Both the position numbers and the translations under genes were made by a program. DNA of 64,000 nucleotides from Phoenix dactylifera (Eukaryota > Streptophyta > Magnoliopsida > Arecales > Arecaceae), in assembly GCF_009389715.1 (NCBI RefSeq), contig NC_052397.1, positions 16,378,129 to 16,442,128 of the forward strand. Direction: 5' to 3'. Below the pieces are notes generated by a model. The model was not told the DNA's origin and made no database searches. It saw nothing but the letters and a program-made list of their open reading frames with translations. The number at the start of each line of letters is the position of its first letter. Position 1 is the first letter of the stretch. Shown in pieces: positions 15,068 to 27,590 of the stretch.

Positions 15068-17794
15068 AAGAAGGAGAGGGCGTGTTTCTATGAATCACGA
15101 GGCTTGTGTGCTCCTTTCCTTGGTGGCCAATGTTGTAGGTGGGATGTTTAATGCGAATAAAAAGTTGTCGCACGAGAGTACGTAATTTCTGCATGTGGTC
15201 TTGCATGTATGGTGTATAAGCTGTAAGCATCGAGCTAGCTTGGATTTGTTAAGGAAATATCTTGGTTGCCTGCATGTAATATTGGTGCAGTAATTCGTAC
15301 GTTCAAGGAACGCAACAATAAAGCATCAAGTTCCTACATTTAGTGATATTTGGTCATGGAGAGCCCATGCACGTAACTTTTAGGGCCTCCGGCTCCAGGG
15401 CATTACAGCGTTGCCCTCCAAGGAATAATTAAGTGATGTTTCTATATATAGCCACCAAATATGAAACATATAATCCTACTCCCCCCCCACAAAAAAAAAT
15501 GAAACATGTAAAAATAACGACAATATATTAATACACATAAAAGGAAGCCTTCCAAGTCCAATATAGAGTGCTACCGGTTACTTCTTTCTAAAACACCTTC
15601 TCCTCCATTGATCCTTGATCCCTCACACCCATTGTTTCTTCCCATGGGGTACCACCATCACCTCGACCGCCATCTTCCACCTCTCCCCCGATCAAACTCA
15701 CCTCGCCAGCGAGCCAAATACCAGCTCTACTAGCATGGGTAGCACGAGCATATGTCAAGCCAAAAGTAGAAGGGTGTGGTTCGCTTGCCAAATTCCTTCT
15801 TTGCATTTGAACTGCTAGAGGCCTTCTTCCATGAAGTCTCTCTTTGCTACTCGACACCAATGCTAGGATGTAAGCATGAGGGTCTTCTTATTGAATCTGG
15901 TGCTAACTAAGGTCTTTGGACATGAAATCGAAGGAGGGAAATGTATATTTGAAGGGACATAAGTATAGTATACTGGTTCTCTTCCACTATTTCCAATTGG
16001 CAGATTTCTAATTGGACTTTTTCTCTTTTATTAATTGGAGCATAAAAGGAAATGAGTCTTAAATGTTGGATCGTAATTTAAAGCTGCAAAGGAGGAAGTC
16101 CCCTATAGAAGATCCCTTGATGCTTTAGCCATGGTTTTACCCTCAAGAGGAGCAGAGCCGAATCTGTCCCAACTCCGGACGCCCCCTACAGGCAATCAAA
16201 GCAAGTTCAACCAAAGAGCCCAGCCCAAATACCGCATTCCCTGGCTGGTTCGAAGTTATAATCCAGTTGGAAATGGACAGCCCATTTTGACGCAGCCCAC
16301 ATCAACCTGACTTCATCACAGCTTGTACCTTGTGGGAGGGGACAGAGAGAGACTCTCTTGGAGTCTCTGTCTCCCTCGTCATTGCCGACCCTTCAATCTC
16401 TCCCTCCTTCCCTTACCCCTCATGCTTCTTCTCTCTCCAATTCGTACAAGATATTCCTGCAAAAATTCCCAAGCATGTCTCAAGAGGAATTCTCTCAGGG
16501 AAAAGAAGATAGCACAGGAATAAAAGGTAGAAATACAATTGCCAAATTTTATTACATTATATTAAGAGTTCTGAAAGTATTACTTTTTGCTATGACAATA
16601 TCACTCCCCTGAAAAAAAAAAAAAAAGATTCCACTGAAATAAGCCAGAGACGGTGACTGGATCTTAGGCAAGACTTCTCAAACAAACTCGGGCCGTTAAT
16701 GGGCCCCCAACCTTGATTCAAATTGTTTGTAGGCGAGCCTAGCCTGTTATATCAAGTGCTCCATTAGCCCAAATTTTACAACTCTATTGAACTATGTAGC
16801 CCAACCCATAACTGGCTTCCAGTCTCGTGCCCTCGCAAGCTTTGTGGCCATGAAAACAAATGGAAGCAAAGGCGAAACAGCCCATAACACTCATGAGCAG
16901 TGATTTCGGATTTGACCAGATCAAACAGTTGAGGGTCAAACATGTTCACCTTGCAGCCAAGGAGTTGTTGTTGGCGATCGCCCGTGCTGAAGGTTTGAGT
17001 AGACCATAACTAGGGGGATGAGGGTTTGAGGCAAGCTCAAATAGTGATCCCTGGATTTAACAATGAAAAGGCCAAGTCATTGCTCAACAGAGTTAGAGCT
17101 ATGGAACTAGGAGACTAGAAAGATTTAATTCATAGGCATGGTTAGGGATAATTTCTTGTTATGCCGATTGATATGACTGCTAGTAGGATAAGGAAGGATA
17201 GCATGGATAACATGAAATTAAATTCTTGAAATAATCGTTTTTATACCCATTTTATCATTACCTAGTACAAGATATGGTCAACGTATGATGACTACTCTTT
17301 GGTAAGCAGACAATAACATCCATAACTTCGAACTACATTTGTGCAGGGAAGAACTAATCAAGGGGATAAAATAAGGGTCCTAAGGAACCGCTAAGACCCT
17401 TTTCCCCTGGTTTGACTGAATTGTTGAGAACTACAGTCAACCCACCCCTCATCTACAGTCCAAACTGAGCCATAAAGAATTGGTTGACCATGTAACAAGA
17501 ACAAAGAATTGGTTGATCACGGAAATCTTTTCTTTATAAATCTGACTTATCAACATTCTAGCCCAGCCAAAGCTAGTCCAGGCGCCTAACCTTAGCCCAG
17601 CTTAACGGAAGTGCGTTGTGCCATTATCCAAGCCCATTAGCATTTCCGAAGCTGGTCAGAGATATACACAAGTGACGCATATGGGTTATGAAGGATTAAG
17701 AAAGATGAAATGGTGACATGGTTCGACTTAAGAAATAAAAGAAATGGAAGAACAACCATGTCCACAACCAGCATTTCAAAAGAATAATTTGGGT
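15068..17794. other. Intergenic DNA downstream of the P450
   Basis: No gene was recognised. Pyrimidine-rich, leader-like sequence at 16350-16450 precedes a short ORF (16358-16612) that has no recognisable content. Confidence 0.5.
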
Positions 17795-18170
17795 GATATG
17801 GGCTGGCCTGAGTTATGCACGACCGGGCCAGAGCAATACTGCTCGAAGATTACTCAACTACAGTAATCGACTCGATTCAGGAGGATAACGGTGGTGTGAG
17901 CGGGTGCCACCCTCTGCGGAATATTCAGACTATAATTAGTAGCAACTTTGCTTTTGAGACAGAGCATGTTTATAAAGAGGCTAATGATGCCATGAATTGG
18001 ATGGTCTTGTACGTCGCTGATTATTCGGAAGACCTTGTGGGTTGGAGAAAGGGTGCTGCCTAGAAAGACTCTGAAATTTATTTATTTATTTATTTATTTT
18101 GGATGTATTTATGCAAAAAATCTCTGAGTCTTCCATTGTAGCCGAAAAAAAGAAAAAAAAAAAAAAAAGG
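17795..18170 (+). mobile_element. LINE 3' fragment (RNase H C-terminus) with TTTA and A-rich tail
   Basis: The reading runs from W-A-G-L-S-Y-A through H-V-Y-K-E-A-N-D-A-M-N-W-M-V-L-Y-V-A-D-Y-S, the RNase H end signature of this LINE family. A (TTTA)n stretch follows at 18077-18099 and an A-rich tail at 18145-18170. The copy is 5'-truncated inside RNase H. Confidence 0.8.
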
Positions 18171-18561
18171 AGGAACGGAGATGTGGAGTATGGAGTTGAT
18201 CGGGAAGGATAGATGGCACCCTAATGTTTGCAACATACACGAGAGACAGCTTCGGGTGCCTAAATTTGAGACTAATTTCCCCAAGACCAAGAGGAATCGT
18301 CAGAGAAATTTATGAAGGCACTAATTTCCCTCGACGGCGTCGGCAACCCAACTCGCAAGAAAGGTCAATCCGAGGAAAACGCGGTGTAGGTGGTCAAGTA
18401 CAAAGGAGTCAACGGAAAATAAAACCAGAACTCTTCGTGATGTGCCTCCCCCCATCCAACCCAGCTCTTGGCTGTCCTCTCGTCTCTTTGTCCGTCTTTC
18501 CATCAATTGTTCTCCTCTGTTGGCTTTCAGAAGCTAGGAGCCCTGCAAATTTGGAGAACCA

Positions 18562-18909
18562 ATGGAGGAGGAGCTGAGCCGAAGCTCCACGGCGCAGCGG
18601 CGCGACTCCTACCCCAGAAGAATCGTCGGCAGGTCGTGGAGCTCTCGGCTCGTGCTCGAGTCGGTGTCGTCCGAATGCGCGGCGATCGCGGGTTACGGCA
18701 GGCTGGCGCAGTCCACGAGAGCCCTCGACGAGCCCCGGCGGCAGCAGCGCAAGGCCAGACCTTGGGTAGTTCTTAGCCGACTCTTCTCGAGAAAAGACGG
18801 TGCCGTGCCGAAGTTGGCGACCGAAGCCGTCGCCGGAAAGACGAAGGAGAAGAAGAAATCTAAATGGCTGCCGGACCCTGACAGGAGGTGGCCCGTTCAA
18901 GGTTGGTAG
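18562..18909 (+). CDS. Small single-exon protein, 115 aa, unknown function
   Basis: The ORF starts in a good plant context (AACCAATGG) after a pyrimidine-rich leader of about 130 bp with no upstream in-frame ATG. GC content is raised compared with the flanks, as in other coding regions of the window. The product is basic and Ser/Arg-rich at the N-terminus (R-R-D-S-Y-P-R-R) and ends in a tryptophan-rich tail W-L-P-D-P-D-R-R-W-P-V-Q-G-W. There is no transmembrane segment or known domain. I do not recognise the family. The overlapping 197-residue minus-strand ORF is considered its shadow. Confidence 0.6.
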   Translation: MEEELSRSSTAQRRDSYPRRIVGRSWSSRLVLESVSSECAAIAGYGRLAQSTRALDEPRRQQRKARPWVVLSRLFSRKDGAVPKLATEAVAGKTKEKKKSKWLPDPDRRWPVQGW

Positions 18910-19599
18910 AAAAGCTTGTATGTCGTGGAGGGTCGTCCATTGTTTGTAGGCAAGCACGAGGTTTTGTTTGATTGGTTGAGGGGATTGGGGATTTTGTAAC
19001 AAGGGAGAAAAGAAAAAATCAAACCGTCAGAAATATAGAATATTTCTTATTTTTGTTATTGTACCTGCTGTTCTGTTTGCCGTGCATACGTGTCTGATGT
19101 TATGCTTGGCCTCATGCGGAATGTCCTACACATTAGAAGGCAATTGGATCATTTGAAACCATTAGCAAGAAGGCGATTCGGTCGAAAAATAGCAACTGCT
19201 GAGAGAACCAACAAATTCAGGAAGCAATAAGACGACATGCATGGATAGATAAGATAGGTGCCATGTTGAATTCATAAACTACGGGTTCCAGTTTGGGAGA
19301 ACATACTGTTGTTGCTCCCGGAAATGCAAGAGAATTTCATCAAACAAGTGTTAGAAATATCGAAATAAGCTGGATACTAGGGGCATTCTTACAGATCATT
19401 AAAGCATTCAAATCTGATCTCCAGCGGTTGGATGCAATTGCTCATGTACAGTTCCATTGTCAGCATAGTTCCATGCAACAACTATGCACAAAGCATAGAA
19501 AACAATCTACAACACTGGAGTCTCCAGAAGAGGCCATGTACACACTTGACAGGTAAAAATTGATCAATATCCATACTGATCAACACAAAATGGGGCAAT
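18910..19599. other. Intergenic DNA between the small gene and the BTB pseudogene
   Basis: No gene is seen. An 87-residue ORF at 19293-19556 has no recognisable content. Confidence 0.5.
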
Positions 19600-20043
19600 T
19601 TATATGATACAATATGCACATATTTTTTCAGCTTCTGCAGCTACATATGAATGCCAGTTGACCTGAAAGGCATGATCATCATGAACATTGTCGTAGCTTT
19701 GTATAAATTGGCAGGTTTCAGTCCAACTAGCAATGCGATCATTCAGCCGCCAGCTTGCACGCCTGAACCAGGCTTGGAATGCTGAGGTCAGATGGGGGCA
19801 ATCATCAAATGAAGAAGCCTAGGCATTGCTGCAGCAATTCTTGAGCATCAGACATGGGCAGGGTTGATATAATCCTCAGAAATGTTTCTTCCAGTTCCTG
19901 GAGCACAGATTTATGACCGGTCGCATATGTCAAGCCATATCCCTGCAGACATTCAGCACCGGAAGCCAGCCTTTCACAAAATTCATCCTTGCCTGAGATA
20001 ATCAAGCTCTCAAATTAGGAACTTTATACTGCTAAAAATGAAT

Positions 20044-20305
20044 ATCTATCAGCTCAAGCACAGCTTAGCAGGTAGTAAGTCTAAGATCATGAGCAACTAA
20101 TATTCTGAACCTGAAACACTGTACTCCAAAGATTTTTCTATCTTATGCTAAATGGCACCCCAACATAAAGTGCATAACTATCAACTCAAGCATAGCTTAG
20201 CAGGTAATAAGTCTAAGTTTAGGAGCAACTAAATTTCTGAAACCTGAAGCATTGTGCTCCAAAGATTTTTCTGTTTTATGCTAAATATTAACCCAACATA
20301 AATGA
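20044..20305. repeat. Tandem duplication of about 130 bp in the BTB intron
   Basis: Two diverged neighbouring copies share TATCARCTCAAGCAYAGC, the segment TAGTAAGTCTAAG/TAATAAGTCTAAG, and CTCCAAAGATTTTTCT. The first starts near 20044, the second near 20178. Confidence 0.75.
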
Positions 20306-21798
20306 TGACAACCACTTCTTAACCAGGAATTCCTCGATACCGCTCAGCATCTAAAAAAAAAACTGACATCAGGTTGTCAATGAAATACCATAGAAGTATG
20401 TGTAAATATTAGATAATCAATGACCAAGCATAAATAATTTAAAATTTTATAGGGATATGCAGGACAATCATTGAATTATATGCTGAGAAACTTACAGGTC
20501 ATCATATCAGGATTTTCTAATCAATCATACACTAAAACAAGGAATAGATATGGTAATGCATGAATGCTTGCCTAGCAGACTCATACTACACCCAAAGAAG
20601 TGCCAATGAAGAAACTCTACGAACATAGCAACGAGATATATCATCCAAACAATTTGTGGGCAAAGAGAGGAAATGGAATGGGTAAATGACTTGAGCTTGA
20701 ATTGGCTGGAAATAAGCAACATTAATGTACAAGGAGATCACATACAAACTTATTTATATGCACACATGCAAGACACATGCATGAATACATACATACACGT
20801 GGCTCTGTGAAAGTTTGTCTTACAAATATTCACACATAATAGCCCAATACCATAGCACATCACAGAATTACTTGTAAAAATTACAATACCCAAATCATGC
20901 AGGCAATAAACATCAATCACTAATCTCTCTTTTCCATAGCTTCCCGCAGATATAATATTTAAGGTTGTGGAATTGTCATAAGCAGACAATGAGCAGCAGT
21001 CCCTCATATAGGTCAGAATAAAGACATTAGAAACTAGAGAGGGTCCACATATAAGATGAGCACAGCAAAGACCATATAATTGAGGTAGTCTTGTTATTAC
21101 TCCAAATAGATATAGTTCAAGAAAATAATAAATGAAACTTTGGGCAGCACTATGTTGGGTGAAGTAACAAATTATTAGTTGCAATGTCACAAGCACATAG
21201 AATGCAGTTAAAAGGTAAAGTTACAAGGCAAGGGGCATTTTTTTTCTGAAAAGGGACACAATATGCCTTGACAGAAGTTACAACAATGAATTTGCCAAGA
21301 TTAACATAATTTAGCCATCAAAAGAATGGTGAAACATAATCCAGTTTCTAGTAGCATAAATGAGAATGTTGTACAATTGCATGAGTAATTATGGAATAAA
21401 TATCATTGCATATCAATGAATGCCCATATGTGCACATAGATCCATGGCCAAAAATGATCCATTTCGGACAAGACCGGTCTGAAACTGATCAATATTTTTG
21501 GGTTCGGTCAGTTTCGGCTGGAGCTAACTGAAACAGATGACCAATACTGATAAAGGAAAATGATGGAAGGTTAGTCATGTGGTTTAAGCTTTAGAGGAAA
21601 TGGCAGAACTCCCGGTAGGAAATTCAAAGTGTTTTATTCCTTGGAAGATAGGAAATTCAGCAAGATTCGAAAGAACCTCAGTTCAAAGATGGCATGAAGA
21701 ATGCAACAATTGCAAGTACCAAAACTTTATTTGGTTTGAATTAAAGATGTTGTAGCAAGAAAGGGCATGTGCATGCATTCAAATTTTTCAAATACTTA

Positions 21799-22220
21799 GG
21801 ACACATTTGGTTCGCAGGAAAAGGAGGGAGGAAAGTGTGGTCAATAGAAAATATGAAGAAATGCCTCTTGTTTGGTTGGAGTTTTCAAAGAAGAGAGATA
21901 GAAAAATAGCATTCCCATGGAAATAAAATTTTCATGTTTTATGAAAAAAATACTCATGAAGGACATGGGAAAATCACTTTTCCACCAGTTGGGAATTGGG
22001 ATCCTTTTTTTTCCAAAACTACCCTTAATCCATCAAAACCCATGGATAAGGTCTTTCCCTTTATTAAGGGTATAATAAATATTTCATACAACTTTTTCAG
22101 GAAATAGATGTGCAACCAAATAACCAAAATCATTTTTCTAGGCATCATATTCTCAAAAATCAGCTTTCCAGAAAAAATATTCCGATGAGGAAAAATTCTT
22201 CCCACAAACCAAACGAGTCC
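21799..22220. mobile_element. Tourist-like (PIF/Harbinger) MITE, 422 bp
   Basis: The ends GGACACATTTGGTTCGC and, reversed, GGACTCGTTTGGTTTGT form imperfect terminal inverted repeats. The element is flanked by TTA on both sides (21796-21798 and 22221-22223), the 3-bp TWA duplication of PIF/Harbinger elements. No coding sequence is seen. It lies in the intron of the BTB pseudogene. Confidence 0.75.
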
Positions 22221-22223
22221 TTA

Positions 22224-23743
22224 TTGATCAAGTAGAAGGTGTAAGACCCAAAACTAAAAGTTTCCAGAGTAGCAAACTTGTAATTGTTCATGGGTCAGCA
22301 TCTTCAAATTTTCTATATGATGAAACAAAAGAATCAATATAGGTCACCCAATTGTATAAGGCCAAGAACTTAATGGTGAATTCTCCACAACCAAGAGGAG
22401 CAGATGCAAACTAGATCATCTTATTGTATCACCGTAGAATTTCTGACAGTAGATCTACAACCAAGATCAGCGTTCGAATGGTATCATAGTTATATACTGG
22501 TCAAGATTTAGCTTGTCATGAGGTTTTGTCTAAAATTTCAATTTGACATTTTTCTAATCAACCATTAAGACATTGGAGTACAAATAATTTCTTCACGGAT
22601 TTATCATAATCATCCACATAATAGAGGCATCTTTTGTAACTGCTTAGGAGTGACATAGTAGCTCTCTAATTTAAGAATAGGAAACTCTTGGTAGACAAAA
22701 AACAGAAGCACACTTGAACTACAACATATAGAAGCACTACTTGAACTACAACGTGTAGGGGGAAAAAAGGACAAGGAGGGATATACAAGTAAACAGCATC
22801 CTGGCTGGTCGAAATTGTAGAAAGCAATTTACAAATGAAGTTTTGGACTTTATTCTCCCTGTATCTTCTTTATATCTGCAAGTCAGCTGAGAACACACTT
22901 GTGATCAAGAAAGTAGGACTCCAGAAAATTATGTTTAAATAAGACTAATTACTAAGTAACTTTGGAGTAATTGTAAGAGAATCAATGAAGTAATGAAGAT
23001 TAGCATTGGTTTTAAGAATATAACTTCATGAATCTTCAACTTTGCAATTTGAGATAGCCACATTTCGCTTTTCTGTTGAGAGAAAAAGTTACCCTTTTAA
23101 TTACAGTTTCCTTTACCCCTCCACCCCCTCCCTTTTCCTCTCTCATCTGGAAAAAAGTCTTGGATAAGGCCCTCTATTGATTACCAAATTCATAGATGTC
23201 CTAGAAAACCTACCTACTCAATCTTTTACCCCACTTATTTATCTTATGCCATCACCGTCCAAAATAGATTCTAGACATCAAGCATGCAACCCCTGCCACT
23301 CCCACCCCCAACAGAAAAAAACAAAAAATGCCTCACTAACTTTACAGGACCCCATTAGAAAACAAGAATCTCATGTCTCCTTTATTAACTACACATTCAC
23401 TATCCTAGACTCACCATTAATATGTTTTTAAAGTACAGCTAGAACAGCGTTAAGAAAAAAAAAAACTAGAGAATGCATATATAAAGCCCAGCCTCTCTAA
23501 TGACAATGTTCCTTTTTTATGTATTATTATAGCAGCTTTTAGAATTCATGCTGGCTCCTGTTGTTATGATGGAAGATAGCTATTTATGATATGCCACCAG
23601 GAATTTACCCAGTCAATAGGATGCATGCATTTGATTGTGCACTAATATCTTAATATTAAGTTTTATAAACCATAATCTCCAAACATTTACAAGAATACCC
23701 AAGAGAAGGAACAGCAAATTCACTATGCTCCTAGGTAATATGT
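22224..23743. other. Remainder of the BTB intron, no gene seen
   Basis: AT-rich, with no convincing ORF, exon or transposon ends. Confidence 0.5.
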
Positions 23744-23757
23744 CATGTCACATTTTT

Positions 23758-24352
23758 TTTTTTTGGGTAAATCGGCGGCTCACACACAACGTGTGTGAGT
23801 ACAGCCCAAAGGGTCAGCCAGCAAAATACAATGCAAGGGAGATAAGCTGGGGGAGCTAGTTAGAGTCAGGGGGAGGATCACCATCTATAGGGGGATGCTA
23901 CAGATTACAGTGAGGGATGTGGTGGTGGAGAGGGATCCAAATGCAGAGGTGCTACACTGGTTGGATTGCATCAGATTATCCAAACAGTGCTATGACTTGC
24001 TGCCTGCTGCTGCTCTTCCTGGATCTGTTCTGAACCCACCTCAAGATGGCTCTGACCGTAAGATTCTAAATTTTTTCAACTTTGATATTCTTCCATCAAC
24101 TCCTACAAAGGCATTTGATTATTCTTTTCCCAAATTTGGAGGTTAGTTGCATGGTGCTCTTCAAAGCATGCCAGCCTGGATAATTTGTTACCTTTTTCAA
24201 TCTTATATTATGTCTCATAATCTCTCCTTGTGTGGATTAATTTTCATTCAAACTTACAAGTGTTTCTTGTGGGATTCCTGCATCTCCTGGTGTTATGATG
24301 AATCTACTGAGCTACCAGGTCCGTAGGGAAAATGTCCATTCTTTCAGTCAGC
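23758..24352 (-). mobile_element. Retroposon with oligo-A tail carrying a piece of STN1
   Basis: A 14-bp target duplication CATGTCACATTTTT flanks the insert (23744-23757 and 24353-24366). A T run at the left edge (up to 23764) is a poly-A tail on the minus strand, so the element is a minus-strand retroposition product. Next to the tail lies a short region (23765-23820) that resembles a LINE or SINE 3' end. The rest contains an STN1 coding fragment in the opposite (plus) orientation. Confidence 0.75.
23820..24140 (+). pseudogene. STN1: STN1 (CST complex OB-fold protein) fragment
   Basis: The plus-strand frame through the ATG at 23895, extended upstream, reads L-V-R-V-R-G-R-I, Y-R-G-M-L-Q-I-T-V, then V-E-R-D-P-N-A-E-V-L-H-W-L-D-C-I-R-L and Q-C-Y-D-L. 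This matches the C-terminal half of plant STN1, an OB-fold subunit of the CST telomere-capping complex (Arabidopsis has R-D-P-N-A-E-I-L-H-W-L-E-C). About 45 further residues follow before the stop near 24144. The N-terminal half of the OB fold, its start codon and upstream exon are absent, so it is not a functional gene. It lies inside the retroposon, antisense to the poly-A tail. Confidence 0.75.
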
Positions 24353-25943
24353 CATGTCACATTTTTGATCCATGGTTTTGTTTGCTAGATATGGCACCAC
24401 CATATAGCAAAAGGAGCTTAGCCCCTAATAAATTCAACAATTTCAATAAACAATGTCAAAACCACATGGTGAAAAATAAGAGTTAGAATGATAGATCTTC
24501 TCAAAATGAAGGGGCAAAATAAAATGATTGGAATTGCATAATTCATGATCAAACAGCTGGAGTATCAATTTTTTCACCAAAAAAAAAAGATATCGTTTAT
24601 TTTTCTCATTGACATAAATTATGAACATCCTTTGTCCTATCGGCTTGGTGTTAGTCGGTTATACTGATCCTACCTAGCATCACTCCCAATCCAAAGCCAA
24701 GTCCCCAAAATATCTTCAGATTTACATTTCACTGCATCCATTCAACACTATACTCCTATATCAATCCACTCCAAAACTTAATAATTCCCATTTCTAGTTT
24801 CATCACTCCTATGCTACTAAACTTGTTTGATACTATTAATTTTTCCCTAAAATGAAAGGCACAAAGTAATGTAACAAGGATGTCAGAGATGAAACCTCTC
24901 GAGGAGCCAGAGTAGACCCAGAAGCAACCGAATAGGCGAGCCGGCAAGTGCACTTTGTGACCAGCGACGGAAGCCCTGCTGCTATATTCTTCCATGTGTC
25001 ACCCCTAAAAGTCTTCTGCAAGTCAGCAGCGAGTGCAGCCGGCTCGCTCCACTCTGACCGCTGTATCAGCCACCTTCAGCTCGAACATCCTCTCTACCAA
25101 CCAATGCAGGTGCTTCGCATTCGTCATGGCTGCGTGCAGATTAAGCCTCTGAATCGCCTCCCTCTCATCATTATCCCCTGCCACCCGCAAATCCGGGTTC
25201 GCATACTTCCCTAGTAGTTCCTTCACTGTCTCCGATCTCGACAAGAAGGCTTGGTCCAACACCCTCCGCGGTAAACCCAGGCTGGGGTAATCCCTCAATA
25301 GCTTCGCCACGAAGGCCTACCCCGTGGCCACATTCGGATGGCCATGGATCGCCGAGTGGATCAAGCCGCGGAGCATCTCCTCCGGCATGGTATCCCCATC
25401 TCCGGCGGCCGCCTTCGGTGAAACCCCGGCGACGAGATCCCGGGAGTTTTCTTCGTGGAGGAAGGGGATCAAGCTGAGGACCCCCTCCTCCTCCTCCGTC
25501 CACGGCACGGCCTCGACAAACCGGACGCAGTCATCGAAGAGGAGCTCCAGCGCCACCAGGAGCAACTCCAGGGCGTCGGCCACGGACCGGATCGCGCCGG
25601 CCAAGTCGAGGGTGTGGAGGAGGCGGAGAACGGCGACGTGGTGGTCGAAGGGGCGGCAGCGGCGGTCGCCGGTGGGGGAGATCTTGAGGGAAAGATGCCG
25701 GATCCCGTCTCCGGCGGGGCCCGGCGGCTGCCATCCGTCGGAGAGGAGGGCGGAGAAGTAGCGGGATTCGCGTGGGAATTGCTGCCGAGATTCAAGGAGA
25801 GGCGACGGTGGGACCGGAACTCGGAAGGAGGGGGGTCGGAGTCGGATAAGGGTCTGAATCCGCGTCTTAACGTGGGTCCGAGGTTTGGTGCATTTGCATG
25901 TTGCTCCATGCTCTTTATCCTCTAATTGAAAAATTTGTAACAA

Positions 25944-27582
25944 CTTATACGCTGTGAGGCGCCAATTAGTCCTAAAAAAAAAGTTACAAGGATCAACATA
26001 ATGTAATAATCATAAATAATGAAGCCATTATATTATTTGGTAATTAAAAAAATCTAATTTTATAAGAAAAGATGACATTTCTAATGATAAAACCATTTTG
26101 GTAAAAAAAAAATTGCCAAATTTCTAAACCCAATCATTTCAACATTTGAGCCGAAGGAATAAGTAGCTTTGTCTACAATATTTTATGAGTAATCATCCAA
26201 CAAATTACACAATTTCTCTTGAGATATATATTTTTTAGATAAAGTATTGAGAAAATTATAAAATCTTCTTTAAGTTGCAGCCTTCTACATCTAGTTCAAA
26301 AAATGCGCTTCAAGACTTATTACTCTTTGATTTTTTTAAATATATTCACACTAGACTTGTATGATTCATCCATTGTAGGAAAAAAATTAAGATCACTCCA
26401 AAATATTTTCAAGTTTAGCTAAGAAAAATTGTTTAAGTAAGCAAATAATTCGTTTAATTTATTGACTCCATCCAAAAAAAAAAAATCTTATCATGTAATG
26501 AAATATTTAGAAATGTTAGTAAACACACATTATATTATTATTTCTATAACTGTTTGAAGTCTCTATTCACAGTGGGGGAAATGGTACTCTTTTATGGTCA
26601 TTGTGACCCACAATATAGTAAATGGTAACTTCCAAAAGGATGCTATGCAACTTTAGAAGTTCCCTTATGGTTGCTCCTCTTCTTCTTCTTTCTAGAACAA
26701 TTTTTTGCCCCTATGTATGGGTTGTTAATACATATATGCATTAGTCATGTTCAAAGCAGTTGACACATATTTTTTGCCATATTCCAAATGCACGCCATAT
26801 TTAATTATAAATGTGCTAAGTTAGATTGCCCTAATTTTGATTTCATATTTTGCCCATAGATCGGCACTATATAGCACACGTCAACATAAACCACTGATCT
26901 ATTTTAATTATTGCTTTTCCATTTGGATCTTAGATTCTAAAATAAATAAAACTATCGATATTAAATCCTCTATCTTTTAGTTGTCTTCTAGACAAAACCT
27001 AGGAATGAGGCATACTTTTTATATAATTCTTTTCTTCTCAAAATACAATGGCAAGCCACCATTCTAGTGCAAACATGAAGACGAGGGTTGACAACCAATG
27101 GACATGAGCTCCATTAGCTTTGTGTGCATTATCTGTTTGAGAGCTAGTAGTTGTCAAGAAGGACACATCCCAAAGGAGAATGTAGCTACAAGATTAGCAC
27201 TTGACTTTGCATTCGAAAATAGGATCAAGGTTGTATGGTTTGCATGAAAAAAAAAAATTTACCTTTCTTTGCGTGAATCCACCGCTAGATCATCCACCAA
27301 TTGCTTTGAGATCTATACAGATGAACGAACGACGGAGTTTGAAATGCTTTGAGAGCTGTGCGGTGGATGACCCAAAGTGGATTGGTGCGAGGAAAGGTAA
27401 ATCATTCTTTTTTTTGGTAAAAAATAGGAGGAGAGGGGGAGGGACAAACCTCACCTGCATAGCAGCCCCAACTAGGTCCCCTTCCACCAGAGAATGTTCG
27501 ATGCGGGTCGTAAGTTTCCGTGTGCCCTCCTCAATCCGTGGAAAACTTCACTAGGCCATCCACGTATGAGTACATCACCCCA
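25944..27582. other. AT-rich intergenic DNA, no gene seen
   Basis: No ORF or repeat boundary was recognised. Confidence 0.55.
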
Positions 27583-27590
27583 GCACCACC

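Larger units (their letters stand above)
19600..25943 (-). pseudogene. BTB/POZ domain-containing protein (At3g05675-like family), two-exon pseudogene
   Basis: Exon 1 runs from about 25943 to 24896 and exon 2 from 19992 to about 19600. The donor (GAG, then GT at 24895) and acceptor (CAG before 19992) are intact and join in phase 0 as L-A-P-R-E + A-R-M-N-F-V-K-G-W-L-P-V-L-N-V-C-R-D. BTB core sequence is visible (S-R-Y-F-S-A-L-L-S-D; F-D-H-H-V-A-V-L-R-L-L-H-T-L-D; F-V-E-A-V-P-W-T-E-E-E-E). The family's C-terminal block is present in pieces: L-E-E-T-F-L-R-I-I-S-T-L-P and D-D-C-P-H-L-T-S-A-F-Q-A-W-F-R-R-A. Lesions are an in-frame TAG at 25317-25319, a frameshift near 25047 and two frameshifts in exon 2 (near 19930 and 19825). 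Plant BTB proteins of this type are thought to act as CUL3 adaptors. Sequencing errors could mimic some lesions but hardly all four. Confidence 0.85.

Noticed and set aside
18409-19002. 197-residue minus-strand ORF
   Set aside because: Overlaps the 115-residue plus-strand gene antisense and has no recognisable motif or promoter.
25324-25925. Plus-strand ORFs of 145 and 156 residues
   Set aside because: Antisense shadows of BTB pseudogene exon 1.
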